Positions 26,677 through 35,363 of a stretch of DNA of 35,363 bases are shown piece after piece. This stretch comes from Candidatus Vogelbacteria bacterium RIFOXYD1_FULL_44_32 (GTDB lineage: Bacteria; Patescibacteriota; Minisyncoccia; Phycocordibacterales; XYD1-FULL-46-19), in contig MHTJ01000004.1 in assembly GCA_001823065.1 (NCBI GenBank), positions 2,476-37,838 on the forward strand. Direction: 5' to 3'. Position numbers and translations under genes: made by a program. The first letter of the stretch is position 1. Each line of letters begins with the position of its first letter. The notes below the pieces were generated by a model, which made no database searches, was not told the origin of the DNA, and saw nothing but the letters and a program-made list of their open reading frames with translations.

Positions 26677-26915
26677 AGCTTCGAAATTTCCTTCAAGTCT
26701 TTGTCCGGTAGGTAGAGCAGAAGCATGCCTAAAATAACACCAAGAATCCCGGAGAGAAGGTGGTTGCCAGACAAGAAGATAAAATCAAGGCCGTCTAATA
26801 TATACCAGACACCACGCCAAACTAAAACCAGGCCAACAACAACTAAAAAATTGCGAGCAAAATAGCTGGCGAGCGCCGAAGCTTTAGTATCCTTCATATA
26901 AATATATTCTAACAT
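26673..26915 (-). CDS. small hypothetical membrane protein
   Basis: 80 aa, two hydrophobic segments; 4-nt convergent overlap with the previous gene. Confidence 0.6.
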   Translation of the reverse strand: MLEYIYMKDTKASALASYFARNFLVVVGLVLVWRGVWYILDGLDFIFLSGNHLLSGILGVILGMLLLYLPDKDLKEISKL

Positions 26916-26967
26916 AAATAAAAAATCACAAATACATTTACCTGTGTATTTGTGTTAACATTGGTGT

Positions 26968-27537
26968 ATGAACAAAATATTTCTAATAATCTTTTTGCTG
27001 TTTTTAATCATTAGCGCGGGATATTTTGCTTGGCCGCTATGGTCGGCTAAAGAGACTAAACCCCTTGAGGTGACCAATGCCAATCCGATCACTGGACTAG
27101 CTGTAAGGCAAGCCGGTCTGGATCTATTGGGTACTGATTTTGTTGTGCCAGGGGTCAATATTGCCGTTAAATTAGCCACGGATATTATTGATTATAAAGA
27201 AGGAGATAATACCGGCAGTGTTATCTATTTGCCAGAACATACAATAAAGGTGACAGTGGCGGGTAAAGATTATATTGTGGCACCGATTGCGACCAATAAT
27301 GGTGGAACCGGCACTTTTGTCTATTTAGTTTTATTTGAAAAGAATGGCAACCAATTTAAACAAGTCGACGATGAGTTTTTAGGTGACCGCATCAAAATTG
27401 AAAAAGTGGAAACCACTGGCGATAAAATAAGCGCGACGATTTATGACCGCGGGACCGGCGAACCGTATTCTGCCGTGCCCACAGTCCAAAAAACCTTAAC
27501 TTATACTATTGTTGGTGGGGCGCTTAAATTACAATAA
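26968..27537 (+). CDS. membrane-anchored hypothetical protein
   Basis: N-terminal TM, 189 aa, extracytoplasmic domain. Confidence 0.75.
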   Translation: MNKIFLIIFLLFLIISAGYFAWPLWSAKETKPLEVTNANPITGLAVRQAGLDLLGTDFVVPGVNIAVKLATDIIDYKEGDNTGSVIYLPEHTIKVTVAGKDYIVAPIATNNGGTGTFVYLVLFEKNGNQFKQVDDEFLGDRIKIEKVETTGDKISATIYDRGTGEPYSAVPTVQKTLTYTIVGGALKLQ

Positions 27538-27629
27538 ATCCGAAAGAATGGTAGATTTATAATCCTTGAAAAGAACAATAAAAAATAGTAGTATTTTGGG
27601 GTAAGAATTAAGGAATTGTTTTAAAATAA

Positions 27630-27702
27630 GCCATTGTAGCTCAGTCGGTAGAGCACCCCCATGGTAAGGGGGAGGTCTCCGGTTCGATCCCGGACAATGG
27701 CT
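27630..27702 (+). tRNA. tRNA-Thr(GGT)
   Basis: GCCATTGTAGCTCAGTCGGTAGAGCACCCCCATGGTAAGGGGGAGGTCTCCGGTTCGATCCCGGACAATGGCT, anticodon GGT. Confidence 0.94.
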
Positions 27703-27760
27703 CAACTACGAAGTTGTAAAAATACTTCATTTTTTTAACTTTTGTCAAAAAGCTAATTAT

Positions 27761-29230
27761 ATGTTAGAAATGGCTCAAATGCTTAATAAAATAAAAAAGC
27801 TGATTATGGCTTCGCGCCGCAATATGATTGGGGCGGTGGTTATTGGGCTGGCGATTTTAGGGACCATTGGCTACCTCATTTTGGGAGGTAATGGTAATGG
27901 GGAAATTGTGGTTGCCACTAAAAGAGATTTAGTGGAAACAGTCAAAATATCCGGGCGCGTGGAGGCGGATATAGTGTCAGATATGGGTTTTCCGGTTAGT
28001 GGGATTGTGCGAACGGTCAAGGTAAAAGCCGGTGATCGGGTCTGGGCTGGCCAACAACTAGCGGTTCTTGATCTTGGTACCCTTTATGCCGACTTACGTT
28101 CGGCCCGGGCTGAGGTCGCGATCAAGCGAGCGGAGCTGGCTAACCTTCAAATTGATTTAACCGCTGTCAAAAGACAACAAGACACTTTGGTGGAAAGCGC
28201 TTATCGAACTTTACTGTCGGCTAGTCTCGAAGCAGAACCAGCGAGCGCTAGCTACACCCAAACACCACCGACTATCACGGGGACCTATTTTGGGGCGGAA
28301 GGAACTTATAAAATAATTATTGACCGCAATTCTTCTGGTGGCGCTAATGGTATAAAACTTCGGACTTTTGGTGTGGAAAAAACAGAGCAGATAGAAGTTA
28401 GTGATACTACGGCGACCGCGCTTGGGACCAAAGGTCTTTATATTTCTTTCGCCGATGATTTAACTGATTATGCTAATACTACTTGGTATGTGACTTTACC
28501 TAATCCTAAAAGCAGTGTTTATGCTACCAATCGCAATACTTATGAAGAAGCAATACGTGAGCGAAGTGCGGCTCTTTCCTCGGCCGAAGCTAATTTACGT
28601 CAGGGGGTGGGGGGCGATTCTATTGCCAAAGCTCAACTAGAAAAAACCGAAGCTGAAGTGGCGCGGATTTCTGCTGAGATTGGCCAGCGGGTTTTGGTTG
28701 CGCCATTTGCCGGGGTAGTGACAGTGGTCAATATTGACCCAGGTGAATCGGCCTCAGCCAATACAACAGCGCTTGCTATGATTTCCGCCGGTGAGTTGGG
28801 AGTAAAAGTTGATTTACCGGAAATAGATAGTATTAAAGTAAATATTGGTGACCTGGCCACTGTCACTATCGACGCACTCGATAGCGAACTGGCTCTACCA
28901 GCCAAAGTGGTGGCGGTCAATCGGGCCGAAACTATGGTTGACGGGGTGCCAGTCTATGAAGCACGTCTGGCTTTGACGGCTAAAAATGCCACCATCGCTT
29001 CTGGGATGACCGCCGATGTTACTATCACTACTGGCAAAAAAGACGGGGTGCTCTCTCTACCAGCGCGGGCAATCCGCTATCGGACGAGTGGCACTCCTTA
29101 TATCCTCACCATTTCTCGCGGGGGAAAGCAGATTGATAAAGAAGTTGCCCTTGGTTTGCGTAGCACCGATGGTTATATTGAAATAAAGGCCGGGGTGGTG
29201 GCAGGGGAACAAGTGCTAGTCGCCAAGTAA
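27761..29230 (+). CDS. HlyD/MacA-like periplasmic adaptor subunit
   Basis: N-terminal TM; VSGIVRTVKVKAGDRVWAGQQLAVLD lipoyl-like, coiled coil, VLVAPFAGVVTVVNIDPGESAS; followed by ABC permease and ATPase. Confidence 0.9.
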   Translation: MLEMAQMLNKIKKLIMASRRNMIGAVVIGLAILGTIGYLILGGNGNGEIVVATKRDLVETVKISGRVEADIVSDMGFPVSGIVRTVKVKAGDRVWAGQQLAVLDLGTLYADLRSARAEVAIKRAELANLQIDLTAVKRQQDTLVESAYRTLLSASLEAEPASASYTQTPPTITGTYFGAEGTYKIIIDRNSSGGANGIKLRTFGVEKTEQIEVSDTTATALGTKGLYISFADDLTDYANTTWYVTLPNPKSSVYATNRNTYEEAIRERSAALSSAEANLRQGVGGDSIAKAQLEKTEAEVARISAEIGQRVLVAPFAGVVTVVNIDPGESASANTTALAMISAGELGVKVDLPEIDSIKVNIGDLATVTIDALDSELALPAKVVAVNRAETMVDGVPVYEARLALTAKNATIASGMTADVTITTGKKDGVLSLPARAIRYRTSGTPYILTISRGGKQIDKEVALGLRSTDGYIEIKAGVVAGEQVLVAK

Positions 29231-29234
29231 AAAA

Positions 29235-30485
29235 ATGTTTGGTCAGACTCTAAAAGTAGCTTGGTTTCTCGGGTTACGGCAAGTTAGGCACGCTAGTGTT
29301 TGGACGACCGTCCTGATTATTTTTGTGATGATGCTGACTTTTCTAAACCTGGTGGTAGTTACTGGTATTTTGGTGGGCTTGATTGAGGGTTCGGTCAAGG
29401 CCTATCGTGACCAGTACACGGGTGATATTTTAATTACCACTCCGACTGGCGAGGAGTTTATCGAGCGGAGTAATGAGCTTTTGTCTATCCTCGGTACTCT
29501 GCCGACCGTGGCCGGCTATTCGGCCCGCTATACCGAAGGGGGTACCGTCGAGGCCAACTATCGCACTCGGCGTGACCCACAAGAACTGCGCGATTTGGTT
29601 TCTAGCCGGGTGACAGGGATTGACCCAATTAAAGAAGACGCGGTCACTGGGTTGTCACGCTTTGTGGTAGAGGGTGAATATTTAGCGCCGGGTGATGAAG
29701 GTTATATTTTAATTGGGGCCAATTTGTTGCACCAGTATGCCCCAGACTTTGGCGAGGGTTTTGATACAATTGCTGATGTTTACCCTGGAACTAGAGTGCG
29801 ACTAAAAGTTGGCGACAAAACCAAAGAATATATAGTGAAAGGGATTATTGATTCTAAAGTCGACGAAACTTCGCGCCGGATTTTTATGGGGGAACCAGAT
29901 TTTCTCCGTTTTGTGGGGCGGACAAGTTTAAATGTCAATGAAGTAGCAATTGTGGCCAAAGTGGGGACCGACCCCCAGCTGATAAAAAGTGGTTTACTGG
30001 GAAGTGGAGTAGGTGAATACAGTGTAGTGCGGTTGTCGCGCGAGGGTTTGCCCCAAGCGCTCGAGGATATTATTTCTACTTTCCGTTTTTTGGGTAATAT
30101 CATTAGTTCGATTGGTTTGGTGGTGGCTTCCATTACGGTTTTTATTGTGGTGTTTGTCAATGCGATTACTCGGCGCAAGTACATTGGTATTTTGAAGGGG
30201 ATTGGGATTGAGGCTTTAGCTATTGAACTATCTTATGTTTTTCAATCTTTATTTTATGCGCTGGTTGGTTCGACACTCGCGATTGGTTTAATTTATGGCG
30301 TGTTGGTGCCGTGGTTTTCGGCTCATCCACTCGATTTTCCTTTTTCCGATGGGATTTTGGTGGCGCCAGTTTTGGGGACAGTTATTCGTTTGTTAATTTT
30401 AATTGTCGCCACTGTTATTGCTGGTTATATTCCCGCTTGGCTGATTATTAAGAAAAATACGCTCGACTCGATTTTGGGGCGCTAA
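29235..30485 (+). CDS. ABC transporter permease (FtsX/MacB-like)
   Basis: N-terminal TM, large extracytoplasmic domain, three C-terminal TMs (ITRRKYIGILKGIGIEALAIE). Confidence 0.9.
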   Translation: MFGQTLKVAWFLGLRQVRHASVWTTVLIIFVMMLTFLNLVVVTGILVGLIEGSVKAYRDQYTGDILITTPTGEEFIERSNELLSILGTLPTVAGYSARYTEGGTVEANYRTRRDPQELRDLVSSRVTGIDPIKEDAVTGLSRFVVEGEYLAPGDEGYILIGANLLHQYAPDFGEGFDTIADVYPGTRVRLKVGDKTKEYIVKGIIDSKVDETSRRIFMGEPDFLRFVGRTSLNVNEVAIVAKVGTDPQLIKSGLLGSGVGEYSVVRLSREGLPQALEDIISTFRFLGNIISSIGLVVASITVFIVVFVNAITRRKYIGILKGIGIEALAIELSYVFQSLFYALVGSTLAIGLIYGVLVPWFSAHPLDFPFSDGILVAPVLGTVIRLLILIVATVIAGYIPAWLIIKKNTLDSILGR

Positions 30486-30489
30486 ATAT

Positions 30490-31176
30490 ATGATTGAAAT
30501 AAAAAAATTAAACAAAAGTTACGAGTCGGGTGATGTAATGACTAGAGTTTTACAAGAGATAGATTTGGCCGTGCCTAGTGGTGAATTTTTGGCGATTATG
30601 GGCAAATCAGGGGCGGGTAAATCGACCTTGTTGTATCAAATGAGTTTGCTTGATACGCCGAGTAGTGGTGAAGTAATTATCGATGGAGTGGACACGGCCA
30701 AGCTGACGGAAAAAGAGCGGACCAGTTTTCGGCTCAACCGCCTAGGTTATATTTTTCAAGATTATGCCCTGATGCCCGACCTGACGGCACTGGAAAATGT
30801 GCTTGTGCCACTGATGATGCTGGGTATTCAAAATAGCGAGGCTAAAACTCTGGCGGTGGAGGCACTCGAGGCGGTGGGGCTAGCGCACCGGCATAACAAC
30901 CGCCCGAGCCAGCTGTCGGGGGGTGAGCAACAGCGGGTCTCAATTGCGCGGGCGATTGCCCACAAGCCGGATATTTTATTTGCTGATGAACCAACGGCCA
31001 ATCTCGACAGTGTCTCGGGCCAAGCGGTACTCGAGGTTATTCGTCGTCTCCACTTACAAGATAAACAGACTATTGTGATGGTAACCCACGAGCTCGAATA
31101 TGCCGAAGCGGCTGACCGGGTGATATATCTCGAAGACGGGCAGATTAGTCGGGAACAACTACGACCAAACCCTTAG
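30490..31176 (+). CDS. ABC transporter ATP-binding protein (MacB/LolD-like)
   Basis: Walker A GKSGAGKST, signature LSGGEQQRVSIARAI, Walker B ILFADEPT. Confidence 0.95.
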   Translation: MIEIKKLNKSYESGDVMTRVLQEIDLAVPSGEFLAIMGKSGAGKSTLLYQMSLLDTPSSGEVIIDGVDTAKLTEKERTSFRLNRLGYIFQDYALMPDLTALENVLVPLMMLGIQNSEAKTLAVEALEAVGLAHRHNNRPSQLSGGEQQRVSIARAIAHKPDILFADEPTANLDSVSGQAVLEVIRRLHLQDKQTIVMVTHELEYAEAADRVIYLEDGQISREQLRPNP

Positions 31177-31233
31177 CCCTCATTTAGGTTTTTTAATCAT
31201 TTATTTTCTGTTAGGATTATTTTAGCTGACAAA

Positions 31234-31306
31234 GCCACCTTAGCTCAGTTGGTAGAGCATCTCACTCGTAACGAGAAGGTCCGCAGTTCGATCCTGCGAG
31301 GTGGCT
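31234..31306 (+). tRNA. tRNA-Thr(CGT)
   Basis: GCCACCTTAGCTCAGTTGGTAGAGCATCTCACTCGTAACGAGAAGGTCCGCAGTTCGATCCTGCGAGGTGGCT, anticodon CGT. Confidence 0.93.
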
Positions 31307-31341
31307 CATTATTAGAAAATTTATTAATCAGATAAATAAAA

Positions 31342-31842
31342 ATGAAAAAAATTATTATTCTTGTCTTGGTCGCTCTTTTATTTGGAGGAGCAATATATTT
31401 TTTTAGTATAAAAAATATTGATGTAGTAGAAAATACTGTTGATACTTTTGTTAGTGAAAAAATTGCTAATAATGATGGGATTATTGTCATTTCCCCTAAA
31501 CCGAATGACACAGTAAAACTTCCAATTACCATTGAGGGATACTTAACTAATCAAACCAAGTCTGGACTCTGGCGAGCATTTGAAGGTGAGGCTGGGGTGG
31601 TAAAATTATATGACGCTAATGACAAACAAATAGCTGAAGCGTTACCCCTAACGGTAATTGAACCAGATTGGATGGAGAGATCATTAAATTCTCAATCGGT
31701 GCACTTTAAGGTTTTGATTGGTGATAGACAATATATGTCATACCTTGAAACTGAAACAGGAAAAATTGTGATTGAAAATAAAGGGATTAAAGATGGGGAC
31801 GCGTTATCACAAATAGAAATACCAATAATATTTAACAAATAG
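31342..31842 (+). CDS. membrane-anchored Gmad2-like immunoglobulin-like domain protein
   Basis: N-terminal TM; IIVISPKPNDTVKLPITIEGYL...GVVKLYDANDKQIAEALPL. Confidence 0.7.
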   Translation: MKKIIILVLVALLFGGAIYFFSIKNIDVVENTVDTFVSEKIANNDGIIVISPKPNDTVKLPITIEGYLTNQTKSGLWRAFEGEAGVVKLYDANDKQIAEALPLTVIEPDWMERSLNSQSVHFKVLIGDRQYMSYLETETGKIVIENKGIKDGDALSQIEIPIIFNK

Positions 31843-31869
31843 TAGAATATTATTGGCTTTTATAAATTT

Positions 31870-32748
31870 ATGCCCGACGAACTAAAGGCAAAAATTGCTG
31901 ATCTGGAAGCTCAAATGCAAGGGGCCGTTTTTTGGGCGGACAAGGACAAGGCGCAGGCAATAGTAAAAGAATATCAAGAACTTAAAGAAGAACTAGAATC
32001 GGGTGGGACCGGTAAATATGATAAATTAAATGCGGTCATTACTGTATTTGCTGGGGCCGGCGGTGATGATGCAGAAGATTGGGCCAAGATGTTGTTTGAA
32101 ATGTATCGTAAATGGGCCGAGCAACAGGGGTATGGTTTGCAAACTTTGACCGAAAATCAAAATAACCAGGGTGGCTATCGTAATATTGCTTTTAAAATTA
32201 GCGCCAAAAATGCTTACGGACTGCTAAAAAATGAATCTGGTGTTCACCGGCTAGTGCGGATTTCGCCTTTCAATGCTGGGGGCAAACGGCAAACTTCTTT
32301 TGCCCTAGTGGAAGTGATACCCGAGTTTACTAATCCGAAAACTATCAATATCCCCGACGACGACCTAAAAATTGAATTTACTCGCTCTTCTGGCCCAGGG
32401 GGACAGAATGTTAATAAACGGGAAACCGCGGTGCGAATTACTCATTTGCCGACTGGTCTCGTCGCCAGTTCTGATGTCGAGCGGACCCAAGAAGCCAATC
32501 GTCGGTTGGCGTTGGTACTACTTGAAGGTAAGGTTTACAAAAAAACAACCACTGACCAGCAAAAATCAGAACAAGGAATGTATGTATCTAAAACTACCGA
32601 CAATGAGTGGGGCAGTCAGATTCGCTCCTATGTTTTACACCCTTATAAACTGGTCAAAGACCACCGCACTGATTTTGAAACTTCTAGTGCCGAAGCAGTA
32701 CTCGCTGGGGATATCGAAGGGTTTTTAGAGGCTGAACAGACTTTATAA
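31870..32748 (+). CDS. prfB: peptide chain release factor 2, reduced N-terminal domain
   Basis: RF2 tripeptide SPF (RISPFNAGGKRQTSF), GGQ motif SSGPGGQNVNKRETAVRITHLPTG; 292 aa. Confidence 0.93.
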   Translation: MPDELKAKIADLEAQMQGAVFWADKDKAQAIVKEYQELKEELESGGTGKYDKLNAVITVFAGAGGDDAEDWAKMLFEMYRKWAEQQGYGLQTLTENQNNQGGYRNIAFKISAKNAYGLLKNESGVHRLVRISPFNAGGKRQTSFALVEVIPEFTNPKTINIPDDDLKIEFTRSSGPGGQNVNKRETAVRITHLPTGLVASSDVERTQEANRRLALVLLEGKVYKKTTTDQQKSEQGMYVSKTTDNEWGSQIRSYVLHPYKLVKDHRTDFETSSAEAVLAGDIEGFLEAEQTL

Positions 32749-32817
32749 TGGCATTTCGTTCATTTCTAAAATTGAGTTATACTAAATACAGCATACTTCA
32801 TACTGAATGCTAATTTT

Positions 32818-33498
32818 ATGATCTATTTCGACAAAGTCTCTAAAAAATATTTTGACAAATCAGTTGCTCTCGACAATGTGTCTTTTACTATTGAGCCCGG
32901 CGAATTTGTGTCGGTGGTTGGTCACTCGGGGGCGGGTAAATCGACCTTGTTAAAGATGATTTTAGCAGAAGAGAAACCCTCCGCGGGTAAAGTTTTTTTT
33001 GAGTCAGTTGATATTCATACCCTTGGTCGGCGCCATATTCCTACTTTGCGCCGGCGGATTGGCAGTGTGTTTCAAGATTTTCGTTTATTACCCCACAAAA
33101 CAGCTTTTGAAAATATTGCTTTTACGATGGAGGCCGCTGGGCGGGCGGAAGACGAAATTGAGTCCGATGTCCCTCATGTGCTCGAGCTAGTTGGTTTGGA
33201 TGATAAAATGTGGAACTTTCCTTTTGAGCTTTCGGGGGGTGAGCGTCAGCGGGTGGCGATTGCGCGAGCGATTGTCAATCAGCCGGATTTGCTTATTGCC
33301 GACGAGCCAACAGGTAATCTTGATCCACTATCCACACACGAAATTATTGAAATTTTCAAAAAAATCAATGATATTGGTACCACTGTCATCTTGACCACGC
33401 ACAATAAAGGGGTGATCGACAAGCTAGGTAAAAGAGTAATCACTTTAGAAAAAGGTAAAATAATCCGCGACGATAAGGAGGGGCGCTATGTGATATAA
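32818..33498 (+). CDS. ftsE: cell division ATP-binding protein FtsE
   Basis: Walker A GHSGAGKST, LSGGERQRVAIARAI, LIADEPTGNLDP; followed by ftsX. Confidence 0.95.
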   Translation: MIYFDKVSKKYFDKSVALDNVSFTIEPGEFVSVVGHSGAGKSTLLKMILAEEKPSAGKVFFESVDIHTLGRRHIPTLRRRIGSVFQDFRLLPHKTAFENIAFTMEAAGRAEDEIESDVPHVLELVGLDDKMWNFPFELSGGERQRVAIARAIVNQPDLLIADEPTGNLDPLSTHEIIEIFKKINDIGTTVILTTHNKGVIDKLGKRVITLEKGKIIRDDKEGRYVI

Positions 33499-33523
33499 TT
33501 TACACTTAAATATTGCTTTAATT

Positions 33524-34438
33524 ATGTTCATCAATCTAAAAAGAGTTATTCGGTCCGGTTCCCTCAATTTTTGGCGTAATGGTTCGGTGGCCTTGGCTTC
33601 GATTTTAGTTTTGACCACCACTTTACTCGTGATTGGCTCGCTTTATCTGGGCAGTGCTTTTCTGACTTCCACCTTGGCTAGTATTCGGGACCGGGTTGAT
33701 ATCAGTGTCGCTTTTAAAACCGAGGCCGAGGAATCGGCAGTGTTGGCTTTGAAGAAAGATTTAGAACAATTGCCGGAAGTAAAAACTGTCACCTATTCTT
33801 CTCGCGAGCAAGAGTTGGCCGATTTTCGTAAGCGCCATGAAGATAATGCCCTGCTTATCCAATCCCTCGAGGAGGTGGGCAACCCGTTTGGCGCGCGCTT
33901 ATCTATTTTAGCGATCAACCCAGCCCAATATGATTCGATTTCCCGTTTTTTGTCTAACTACAATGAAAACGCCGGAGTGACCGGCGGGATTATTGACCAG
34001 ATTAGTTTCAAAAAGGATATTATTGCCAAACTTTTGGCGATAATTTCTACTAGCCAAACGATTGGTCTGGCTATTAGCGCGCTGTTAATTTTGTTGTCGA
34101 TTCTGGTGACCGTCAATACTATTTCCCTGACTATTTATATTGCGCGGGAGGAAATTTCGGTGATGCGCCTAGTGGGGGCCAACAATTCCTACATTCGCGG
34201 GCCCTTTATTGTGGAGGGGGTAATTGCGGGGGGGATTGCCTCTTTTATTTCGATTGTGCTTTTGTATCCGAGTGTCTTGTGGGTGCGCAATTTGACCGCT
34301 GGTGTCTATGGTGGTATTGACTTGGTGTCATTCTATATTTCCCACTTTGGTATTTTGTTTCTCATTTTACTCGGCTCTGGTATCATACTGGGGACAGTTT
34401 CGAGTTTCTTGGCCATTGGCCGTTACCTGAAAGTGTGA
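33524..34438 (+). CDS. ftsX: cell division protein FtsX
   Basis: Four-TM topology, SRNGSVALASILVLTTTLLVIG-like start, IAREEISVMRLVGANNSYIRGPFIVEG. Confidence 0.93.
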   Translation: MFINLKRVIRSGSLNFWRNGSVALASILVLTTTLLVIGSLYLGSAFLTSTLASIRDRVDISVAFKTEAEESAVLALKKDLEQLPEVKTVTYSSREQELADFRKRHEDNALLIQSLEEVGNPFGARLSILAINPAQYDSISRFLSNYNENAGVTGGIIDQISFKKDIIAKLLAIISTSQTIGLAISALLILLSILVTVNTISLTIYIAREEISVMRLVGANNSYIRGPFIVEGVIAGGIASFISIVLLYPSVLWVRNLTAGVYGGIDLVSFYISHFGILFLILLGSGIILGTVSSFLAIGRYLKV

Positions 34439-34493
34439 TTAGGCCCATTGGCCGTTATTTGAAAGTTTAGTAGTCCCTTTTTAAATAAATATA

Positions 34494-35363
34494 ATGAAGA
34501 AGCAGGCGACAAAATACATATTTGTCGTGGGCGGAGTGATGTCGGGCGTGGGTAAAGGTATCACTTCATCCTCGATTGGTGCGATTATGCAGGCGCGCGG
34601 TTTTGTGACCACCGCTATCAAAATTGACCCGTACATCAATGTCGATGCGGGAACTATGAACCCCACTGAACACGGTGAGGTTTTTGTTTTGGACGATGGC
34701 GACGAGTGTGACCAAGATATGGGCAACTACGAACGATTTTTGGGTTTAAATTTGTCGCGCGTCAACTATATGACCACCGGTCGGGTGTATCAGGAGGTGA
34801 TTCGGCGTGAACGCAACTTGGAATATGGTGGTAAAAATGTGCAGGTGGTGCCCGATGTGCCACTTGAGGCTATTCGCCGGATTGAAAAGGCCGGTGCCGA
34901 CATCAAGGCCGATGTGGTGGTAGTCGAAGTCGGTGGTACTGTCGGTGAATATGAAAATATTTTGTTTTTAGAAGCAGCCCGGATGATGAAATTTAAATAC
35001 CCCAATGATGTGGCTTTTGTGATGGTGTCGTATGTACCTATTCCATCTAAAGTGGGTGAAATGAAAACCAAACCGACTCAGCATGCCTCGCGTACTCTAA
35101 ACTCGGTGGGGGTACAGGCCGATGTTATAATTGCTCGTAGTGAAGTACCGCTCGATAAAAAACGAAAAGATAAGATTGCCATTTTTTGTAATCTTCGACC
35201 CGAGCATGTTATTTCGGCGCCCGATGTTGACTCGATTTATGATGTACCAGTCAACTTTGAGCGGGATAAAATTGGTGAGATTTTAAGTCAGATTTTAAAA
35301 TTACCCAACCACCGGACGACTGATCTTACCCAGTGGAAAGATTTGGCACGTAAGGCCAGAACG
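34494..35363 (+). CDS. pyrG: CTP synthase, 5' part (runs off the window; missing from the ORF track because it has no stop)
   Basis: MKKQATKYIFVVGGVMSGVGKGITSSSIGAIMQARGFVTTAIKIDPYINVDAGTMNPTEHGEVFVLDDGDECDQDMGNYERFL; 290 open codons to the edge. Confidence 0.96.
   Translation, partial: MKKQATKYIFVVGGVMSGVGKGITSSSIGAIMQARGFVTTAIKIDPYINVDAGTMNPTEHGEVFVLDDGDECDQDMGNYERFLGLNLSRVNYMTTGRVYQEVIRRERNLEYGGKNVQVVPDVPLEAIRRIEKAGADIKADVVVVEVGGTVGEYENILFLEAARMMKFKYPNDVAFVMVSYVPIPSKVGEMKTKPTQHASRTLNSVGVQADVIIARSEVPLDKKRKDKIAIFCNLRPEHVISAPDVDSIYDVPVNFERDKIGEILSQILKLPNHRTTDLTQWKDLARKART

Noticed and set aside
31245-31532. Minus-strand ORF of 95 aa ending RRIELRTFSLRVRCSTN
   Set aside because: Antisense to tRNA-Thr(CGT) and the next gene; spurious tRNA-derived C-terminus.
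32372-33394. Alternate-frame plus-strand ORFs inside prfB and ftsE
   Set aside because: Overlap conserved coding sequence in another frame with no family signal.

Overview
The gene content looks like a Patescibacteria/CPR (Parcubacteria-like) chromosome segment; this is inferred from gene types and has not been searched. Main contents, left to right: tRNA-Ser(GCT); a MEMO-like/CapA-like two-domain protein; a SWIB/MDM2-domain protein; comF; a long monoderm-type type IV pilus locus (pilM/N/O-like, pilB, pilT, pilC, three tandem prepilins, a large secreted repeat protein, pilD, minor pseudopilins); ligA; gatC-gatA; a membrane protein with a HEPN-like R-x4-H motif; a half-size MFS protein; an unusual tRNA cluster; a MacA/MacB-like efflux set; two tRNA-Thr genes; a short-N-terminus prfB; ftsE-ftsX; and the 5' part of pyrG, which runs off the window. 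The most unusual region is about 23.2-26.0 kb. There the initiator tRNA-fMet and tRNA-Asp(GTC) are each split in the anticodon loop by a small ORF-less group I intron. A LAGLIDADG endonuclease gene ends inside the 5' exon of tRNA-Asp, outside the intron. A second HTH/LAGLIDADG-like gene lies upstream of the tRNA-fMet. All three tRNA genes in the cluster (fMet, Met, Asp) have an additional copy of their own 3' end nearby (inverted, inverted hairpin and direct, respectively). At least two intergenic stretches look like structured RNA.
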